Below, piece by piece: positions 57,679 to 64,000 of a DNA stretch of 64,000 nt. Below the pieces are notes generated by a model. The model saw nothing but the letters and a program-made list of their open reading frames with translations, had not been told where the DNA came from and made no database searches. How positions within the stretch are numbered: position 1 is the first letter of the stretch; the number at the start of each line of letters is the position of its first letter. A program made the position numbers and the translations under genes. This stretch comes from Coix lacryma-jobi var. lacryma-jobi (Eukaryota; Streptophyta; Magnoliopsida; Poales; Poaceae): assembly GCA_009763385.1 (NCBI GenBank), contig CM019831.1, positions 80,201,845 to 80,265,844 of the forward strand. The letters run 5' to 3'.

Positions 57679-59888
57679 TCACGGTGGTTGTGGCTGAATA
57701 TTTCCTTCACTGGCTTTGTTTGGCGGAGTGTCGGCACCAACGAACTTTGATGACCGGTGTTTTTCCGGTCGCGGTGTGAACTGGAATTTCTCCTCCTTTC
57801 CACTGATGTGGAGCTGAATTTCTCCAGCTCCTACATCAATGGTGGCTTTTGCAGTGCTAAAAAATGGCCGTCCTAAGATCAATGGCGTCCGGTGGTCGGG
57901 ATTAATATCCAGAACCACAAAATCCACCGGAACAAAGACATTACGGATTTTAACCGGAATATTCTCTGCTATTCCCGCGGGATATCAGAGCGATTGATCG
58001 GCTAGCTGCAGACACATAGAAGTAGGGGACAAGTATGATGATTTAATTTATCATATATTACCTTGGGCATGACGCTGACGCTTGCTCCCAGATCACAGAG
58101 TGCATGCTCGAAGTGCTGCTCTCCAATTGAACACGCGATCATTGGGTTTCCTGAGTCCTTCTTCTTTTCTAGGAGTTGGTTTAAAATGACCGCACTGCAA
58201 TCTTCGGTCAATTTAACCACATTCCTACTTGGAATTGGTTTCTTCTTATTGAGCATGTCTCTCAAATATTTTGCATAAGTTGGAACCTGCATAGCGTCAA
58301 TAAATGGCACATGTATATAAAATTTTTGAATTACCTTGACGAATTTCTTGAATTGGTCGTCTTCCGTCGGATTTCTGTTTCGATCTGGAAAAGGTAATAC
58401 ATGTGTATCATAAAACTCATGAGGAGCAGTTCGTACCTTGGATGAAGGTTCAGCTGGGGTCTCCTCTTTTTCATCTTTTTGAACATTAACAATATTTTTC
58501 TTTGCAGCAGAATTACTACTAGGAACTAAATTAGGATGAGGTGGATCACGAGTGGATTTACCACCTCTCATGGTTACAGCTTTTAATTCCTCATAGTATT
58601 TAATTTGAGATTTAATGTTATCTACTTTTTGCTCTAATCTCTTATTAAAATTAATTTGTTCCTTAAATGCTTTAGAAAAATCTTTCAGTTTAGCATAAAT
58701 TCCTTCTAACATTTTATCATGTTCAATTAATTTATTATTTCTGCTATCATTAATTCTACCTTGATTAGAAACTAATTTTCCAATAGGAGAATTAAATACG
58801 GAGGTTTGAGGCATACCTTTATTATTCCATCATTGGAATTGGAGGTTCTCCGTAGCCACCATTATTAAGAAGGGATTTTGCTTCCTCTTTCTTAATTTCT
58901 CCTTGACCTTCACTTGACGATGCGGCTCTTTGCTTGGCGTAGTACTCCATTGCAGCACGATCTCTCTTCTCATTTATTCTTTGCTCTAGCAATTTTACCA
59001 AAGTTTGCAGGGTAACAGAATCAACTTGTTTAATTTCAGACATACCTCTAGCACGTTTTTCTGTCCATCCTTGATTCGCCACCATTGTCTCGATCAGTTT
59101 GGTTGCCTTCTCTACAGTGAGAGAGAGGTATGCATCTCCGGCGGCAGCATCAATGTGTTCTCGAGATTCTTGCTGGAGTCCATGGTAGAAGCACTAGATC
59201 AAGTAATAGTCTTGCATACCATGGTGGGGACAGTCTTCAACATACTCTTGTAGTCTCTCCCAAGCTTCAGTGATTGTTTCTTCGTCTCCCTGTCCAAAGT
59301 TAGAAATCTTGCTACGGAAAAGAATAGTTCGACTTATCGGGCAGAACTTGTTGAGGAATTGATCCGCGCATCTCACCCATGTCAGCAGGTGTCCAGAGTT
59401 GAAGAGGAACCACTGCTTCGCTTTTTCCACTAATGAAAATGGAAAAAGACGAAGTCTAATGGCATCCTGCAAAACTCCCTGCACAGAAATTGTACTACAT
59501 ATCTCCAAAAAATTCTGGAGATGAGCATTAGCATCCTCGGAAGGTTTGCCATTAAATGCAATAGCTTGAGCCATACGTATTAGGTGAGGTTTAAGCTCAA
59601 AATCTACATTACTAGTAGAATGTAACACTGGAATGTGAGCAAGAGTAGGCATGGAATACTCACGGAGTGTTTTGGTCGACGTCGATGTTGATGACGATGT
59701 CAGCGTTGGTGTTGATCGATCGGTGGAGCAGCTTGGTTCGTCAGTAACTTTTGACTGGGATTCTTGTCTTGACGAACTCCTCTCGCAAAACTCCAGGTTC
59801 TTCCTCGGAGGAGTGAGATTAGCTCTCGCTCTCCTAAAAATGGCCTCGGGATCTTCTTGATAGTTGCTCGGAAGATTGAATCCAGCCA
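57679..59888 (-). pseudogene. NA-4 gag-protease
   Basis: ATG 59888 (MAGFNLPSNYQED). Gag domain: FELKPHLIRMAQAIAFNG, DANAHLQNFLEIC, IRLRLFPFSLVEKAKQWF, CPHHGMQDYYLI. A TAG at 59196-59194 replaces a likely Gln; the frame then continues to two TAA codons near 58822 and shifts. 58814-58002 holds a coiled-coil-like linker, then IACSIGEQHFEHALCDLGASVSVMP, the protease active-site region. After another shift 57927-57679 gives VPVDFVVLDINPDHRTP and LILGRPFFSTAKA, the protease C-terminus. Not functional. Confidence 0.83.
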
Positions 59889-59991
59889 TGGCTACTTGAA
59901 CGATCACTAACGACGAACAATATATATACCCGCTAGAACTACGGGGTTTAATTCAATAGAAATCGCAAAGAATTAATTCTAGCCAATTGCT

Positions 59992-60090
59992 TCCCCGGCA
60001 ACAGCGCCAGAAATGCTTATTGACACTTGCTAACGTCGTTACTAGGAGTAGACTAAGGAATCTATCCCCGGCAACGGCGCCAGAAATGCT
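59992..60090 (-). other. duplicated primer binding sites of NA-4
   Basis: Two tRNA-Asp-type sites occur outside the 5' LTR, at 60082-60065 (TGGCGCCGTTGCCGGGGA) and 60009-59992 (one base different). They are separated by a 75-bp segment starting TATTGACACTTGC that copies the LTR end. The site at 60082 is eight bases from the LTR and is the likely one used. Confidence 0.75.
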
Positions 60091-62023
60091 TGTTGACACT
60101 TGCTAACGTCGTCACTAGGAGTAGACTATGGAATCTATGCCGGCAACGGCGCCAGAAAGGCTTGTTGGTACTTCTTAATGTAAGAAGTATAACTAACTAT
60201 TCTTATGACTATTGGTAAATTCCACAAGCGCACAGAATAAGTCAATTGTAGCACTTCACCCGGGAGTAACCGAGTATCATATTTATTTCCACCGGGAAGC
60301 TACTATGGCAGAACTAACACTAGGACTGCTATGAACAACTAGTGATTCTAGCAAGGTTGATCGAAATGTATGAATGGGGGTTGATTTCTACTACCACTAA
60401 AATGAAAAGAAAGAAAGACTAACTACTACTAAACTAAATCGGCGGGGTCTGGCCGATGAACAGATTAATGTTTTCCTACACACTTACGATCACAACTAAC
60501 TTAGCAATAAAGGTTTTATCTAGTTCTTCGAACTGTACACACCCTCTGGACTATTTACCTCAGACGTGCACAACGAGGTTTATGATTTAAAAACTAACCC
60601 AACTACGTGGTGGAATTCAAGGCTCCCAAGGCTGTCACCACCTGTTTGCTACCACAGCTATCCGGGGGGCTAGCCACAAACTAAGGTATAACTAGTCTAA
60701 GCACCGTGCCTACACTAATATATACTACTCTAATCTTGCGTCCAAAACTAGAGCACTGATTACTCAGCGAAGAACCCAAACTAGATACAAACTAAATACT
60801 AAGTTATCTATGATCGAAAGCACTCAACAAGAACAATAAGTAAAGAACTTAAAGTAAATGCTGAAAGTAGAAGAACACTAAGATAAATGAAGAAAGACTT
60901 GGAATTATACCAGAGACTCTAGAAGATCCTCTATTACAACTCCAGCTCTTCTCTTCTTCAGTCTCGCTCTCACTCTAAGCATGTGTTTGGTTGGTGGGTT
61001 AAAGTGGGTTGAGGATGGGTTGGATCCAGTTTTGGAGGTGTTTGGTTAGGGGACTAGTGGGTTGGGTTCATTCCCTGTAGAGAATATTCTCCTTAGATGT
61101 GGGTCGACCCCGTTCCTTCGAAACGAGCGGATGGGGTCAACCCAGTTGGAGAGCAAGCGAGCAGAGCACTGAGCCGACAAGATGTCAACCCACCTTCTAT
61201 TTGTCTCAAACCAAACAAGAAACTGGGACGAACCCAACCCACACAACCAAACAAGAAATGGGTTCACTCTATTCCAAAAAATCAGGGATGGATCCAACCT
61301 AACCTAGGTAGTCCCACAACCAAACACATGCTAAGTCTCTCAACTAGAGTGTTACTTCACCAGAGCTTCGCTTACAAGAGAGTGGAACTAATGAGGTGAG
61401 GTCTGAGTACAAATGAGCTCGGGGGGTCCTATTTATAGCCTAAGGGACCTAGGGGGTACTTATAGACCTAGGGTTAGGTCAGGGGGGTGAGTGAGGTGGC
61501 GGGCGCCAGCCCTAGGTGGCGGCCGCCACCCCCTGGCTGTTGGATCCACTGTCATTGCTTCAACGACATCCAGGAGCTCCAGAGAGGCGGTTCCAAGGTC
61601 GGTTGCATGTCCAAATAACCATCACATGGGCCATTAGGTCATGATCCACGTGACATATCTTCTTAGCCCTTGGATGCAACGACCTAAGTGATCAATGGCT
61701 GCAAATGAGTGTGGCACGCCTCCCCTGGATCAGTGACGTGGCAGGGGAGGAGTTTGGGCCTCACTCCCCTGGCGGCCGCCAGCTAGGGGTGGCGGGCGCC
61801 ACCCCACCTTGGCCCAAAGTGAGCCCAAGTGAGTGTGCTTGCCTCCTGGTGGGTCCTCGTGGTCATTTTGCTCAAAAACCTTGCAATTACCTACATTCAA
61901 ATAAAACTCAAGGACAAGTGGAAATCGTTAGTTTATAAAACGTTTTTGGTTGATTTTAAGTCCTTGTGTTGCGTTATATGACCTTGTTGATGCTAAGAAT
62001 ATGACACTTAGTGAGCATCAACA
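60091..62023 (-). repeat. NA-4 5' LTR, carrying a MITE
   Basis: 1,933 bp including the MITE at 60979-61331. TATAAATA on minus at 61437-61430. Leader block at 60598-60670. GC palindromes near 61500 and 61770. Confidence 0.92.
60979..61331. mobile_element. Tourist-like (PIF/Harbinger) MITE, 353 bp
   Basis: Ends GCATGTGTTTGGTTG and its reverse complement CAACCAAACACATGC are perfect inverted repeats. It is flanked by TAA (60976-60978, 61332-61334). The empty site is preserved in the 3' LTR of the same retrotransposon (CACTCTAAGTCTCTC near 53237), which proves insertion after NA-4. Frames inside have no domain. Confidence 0.92.
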
Positions 62024-63481
62024 GATACCAGGGCCCAAATCTCCTGGAATGAACACTAATGTATATTTGCAGCCACTGATCGATGAGCTAAAAGATCTTT
62101 GGGAAAAGGGTGCCATCACATGGGATGCAAAGGTTAGGAAAAATTTTACTTTACGTGCAGTTCTACTATGGACCATAAATGATTTCCCTACATATGCCAT
62201 GTTGTCTGATTGGAGTACTAAAGGCAAGTTTCCATGTCCTTGCTGTCATAAGTTTACAGAATACTTATGGTTGAAATTTGGGTGCAAGCATTATTACCTG
62301 GGTCATCGTTGCTTTTTGCCACAGAACCATCGATGGCGCAAGAATAAAAGTAGCTTCAACAACAAGGTAGAAACAAGGGTGGCTCCTGTGCCACTTACTG
62401 GTGAAGAGGTTCTACAAGAGTATGATAGTTTTGAGCAACCAAAATTTGGGCAAGGCACAAGGAAGAGGAAGCAGCGTGAAGAAGAAACTAGGTGGCACAA
62501 TTGGAGGAAGAAGAGTGTATTCTTCCAACTACCGTACTGGGGAAAATTGCTTATTAGACATAATTTGGATGTCATGCACATCGAGAAGAATATTGGTGAG
62601 AGCATACTGGGGACATTGCTTGACATTGATGGTAAATGTAAGGATGGTGAGAAGGCTCGACTTGACTTGCATAATCTTGGGATTAGAAAAGACCAATATC
62701 TTGTGGTGGAGAATGGCAAGTATACTTTGCCACCAGCATTGTATAGCTTAGGCAAGGAAGAGAAGGAAATTTTATGCAAATTCTTACAAGGAGTGAGGAT
62801 GCCTGATGGTTTTGCAGCAAATATAAGAAGATGCATGGACATCAAGGGATGTAAGGTTTCTGGACTAAAGACTCATGACTATCATGTTATACTATAGAAA
62901 TTGTTACCAATAGTTGTATGTGACATATTGCCTCAAGATGTTGCTATCCCACTGATTCAGCTAAGTAGATTTTTTAGTTCATTATGTTCAAAGGAACTGG
63001 TGGAAAGTGACCTTGAAAAACTAACCACTTCAATTGGAGAGACTTTATGTCTGCAAGAGATGTTATTCCCACCCGCATTTTTTGATATTATGATGCATTT
63101 GTCAGTTCATTTAGCTGAGGAGGCTAGAATTGGAGGACATGTATGTTATAGATGGATATATCCAGTCGAGAGGTATCTACGTACATTGAAAGGATATGTG
63201 AGGAACAAAGCACAACCTGAAGGTTCTATAGCAGAGGGATATATCGCCGAAGAGTGCATGACATTTTGTTCTCGGTTCCTAGAAGACGTTGATACAAAGT
63301 TGAACCACCCAGAACGTCATGAAACAAGTGCAATGAATGAAGCACCATCTGGGCTTAGCGTATTTTAGACCATTGACTATAGTAAGAAAGGTTGCAAAGT
63401 TGAGGCTATTCCTAGTTTAGAGTTGAAGCAGATGCGGCACTACATAATAACAAATTCTGATGAGGCTGTTCCATGGATTGA
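62024..63481 (+). pseudogene. CACTA TNP2-like transposase, central and DUF4218-like part
   Basis: This continues from 52350. It contains PGPKSPGMN, PCPCCHKFTEYLWLKFG, RHNLDVMHIEKNIGE (TNP2 domain, region of a catalytic Asp) and RMPDGFAANIRRCMD. Then a DUF4218-like domain begins: PPAFFDIMMHLSVHLAEEA, RWIYPVERYLRTLKGYVRN, PEGSIAEGYIAEECMTFCSR. A TAG at 62895-62897 sits where CAG (Gln) is usual, and another at 63366-63368. The exon ends WID|gtaag at 63481. The N-terminal end is joined in frame when NA-4 is removed. Confidence 0.88.
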
Positions 63482-63562
63482 GTAAGTTGAAATTACAAGT
63501 GTTTAATGTTCCTCACGATTAATGTTTTTCTAATTGAGTACCTTTTATTAGAACATATGTAG
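63482..63562 (+). other. predicted intron of the CACTA transposase gene
   Basis: GTAAGTTG donor at 63482, TATGTAG acceptor at 63562. Use of this acceptor rather than the one at 63551 keeps the frame and restores PWIDLHKEEL, which fits the family. Confidence 0.6.
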
Positions 63563-63650
63563 TTTGCATAAGGAGGAACTCAAAAATATTTCTACACATG
63601 GCGTTGAGAGACGTCACAGGGAGCAATTTGTTGGTTGGTTTCAGCGTAAG
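63563..63650 (+). pseudogene. CACTA transposase exon between introns
   Basis: Reads LHKEELKN, then ERRHREQFVGWFQRK, a motif that follows the DUF4218 part in TNP2 proteins. The next intron is predicted at 63651-63725 (AAG|GTGTGT ... TTGCAG), phase 0. Confidence 0.7.
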
Positions 63651-63725
63651 GTGTGTAACATAACTGCATCCTTACAGAAAACAAGTATTGTCTTATTTAT
63701 TTTGCTGTTTTCAAATCGATTGCAG

Positions 63726-64000
63726 AAGAGCGAATTTTATGCAGAAGGGGGGATTAGTGATACACTATATGCCCTTTCTCGAGGACCAGATCACCGGGTT
63801 CGTGTTTTCAACAGGTGCCTCATCAATGGTTTCTATTTTCGAACAGCTTCTGTAGAGAGTGCTTTGAATACACAAAATTCAGGGGTTGCAGTTAAGGGTG
63901 TTGATAGTTCTGCAAGTATGCAGTGGTATGGCATCATTAAAAAAATATTGACACTTGATTTCCCTGGTCAAAAAGAAGTCATACTATTTCAGTGTGAATG
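63726..64000 (+). pseudogene. CACTA transposase, DUF4216-like C-terminal exon (cut by window edge)
   Basis: Reads KSEFYAEGGISDTLYALSRG, then CLINGFYFRTASVES and MQWYGIIKKILTLDFPGQKE, matching the DUF4216 region of CACTA proteins. This stretch has no stop. It runs off the window. Confidence 0.8.

Larger units (their letters stand above)
52351..62023 (-). mobile_element. NA-4: non-autonomous Athila-type retrotransposon without pol
   Basis: LTRs at 52351-53927 and 60091-62023 with a perfect GATAC duplication (52346-52350, 62024-62028). Excluding the MITE and its TAA duplication, both LTRs are 1,577 bp. On minus it carries gag-protease (59888-57679) and then an Athila-type second protein region (56933-55200). 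RT, RNase H and integrase are absent between them. The polypurine tract lies next to 53927. It inserted into the TNP2 gene 69 bp from Tat-1. LTR divergence looks like about 2%. Confidence 0.9.
4530..64000 (+). mobile_element. TNP2-type CACTA transposon, host layer of the nest
   Basis: This is the oldest traceable layer from about 4.5 kb to the window end. It carries a TNP2-family transposase gene on + that is split by Tat-1 at 6616/52282 and by NA-4 at 52350/62024. Bringing the flanks together after removing the two insertions restores one reading path across both joints. The 5' boundary is approximate because no clear CACTA terminus is seen between 4115 and 4925. The 3' end lies beyond the window. 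Confidence 0.7.

Noticed and set aside
61097..61399. Open frames across the MITE in the NA-4 LTR
   Set aside because: They begin inside the MITE and read through its inverted end; no domain.

Overview
This window looks like a block of nested transposable elements from a grass genome, probably a panicoid. The evidence is the class of elements: CACTA arrays built on CTTTGCCGAG, a Tourist-like MITE, Ty3/gypsy Tat- and Athila-type retrotransposons and very long TGTRACACC LTRs. The genes carry short GT-AG introns and plant-type TATA boxes. I see no ordinary host gene, no rRNA, no functional tRNA and no CRISPR array. Species cannot be fixed from the sequence alone.

Layout. Positions 1-4114 hold the possible tail of a hAT element, two CACTA-like arrays, a complete 1,111-bp non-autonomous CACTA element (1378-2488, target duplication GAG) and a second hAT-like GC-rich patch. 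Positions 4205-4526 are a truncated Tourist-like MITE. From about 4.5 kb to the right edge the ground layer is one TNP2-type CACTA transposon. Its transposase is read on + at 5554-6616, in a 69-bp sliver at 52282-52350 and from 62024 to the window end (DUF4218- and DUF4216-like parts).

Two retrotransposons split that gene. Tat-1 (6617-52281, + strand, 465-bp LTRs) is a Ty3/gypsy Tat element with gag, protease, RT, two RNase H domains and integrase, plus a spliced antisense gene with its own TATA box. It is broken by solo LTR-A (10300-15406), non-autonomous NA-1 (17590-25415), solo LTR-B (26757-39496, itself hosting NA-2 at 26980-35244) and NA-3 (43694-51170). Removing these leaves about 12.5 kb. 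The second intruder is NA-4 (52351-62023, - strand), whose 5' LTR contains a 353-bp Tourist-like MITE (60979-61331).

How the parts relate. NA-1, NA-2, NA-3 and NA-4 all carry an Athila-like gag, with protease in three of them, and none has RT, RNase H or integrase. They share a tRNA-Asp-type primer site, an almost identical polypurine tract and a conserved block in the long LTR leader, so they were probably moved in trans by the same missing partner. The nesting order is fixed by target duplications: CACTA first, then Tat-1 (LTRs about 6% apart by eye), then its passengers (NA-1 LTRs about 1% apart). Most stop codons in the older layers are C-to-T type changes (CAG to TAG, TGG to TAG or TGA, CGA to TGA), as expected for methylated, silenced DNA.
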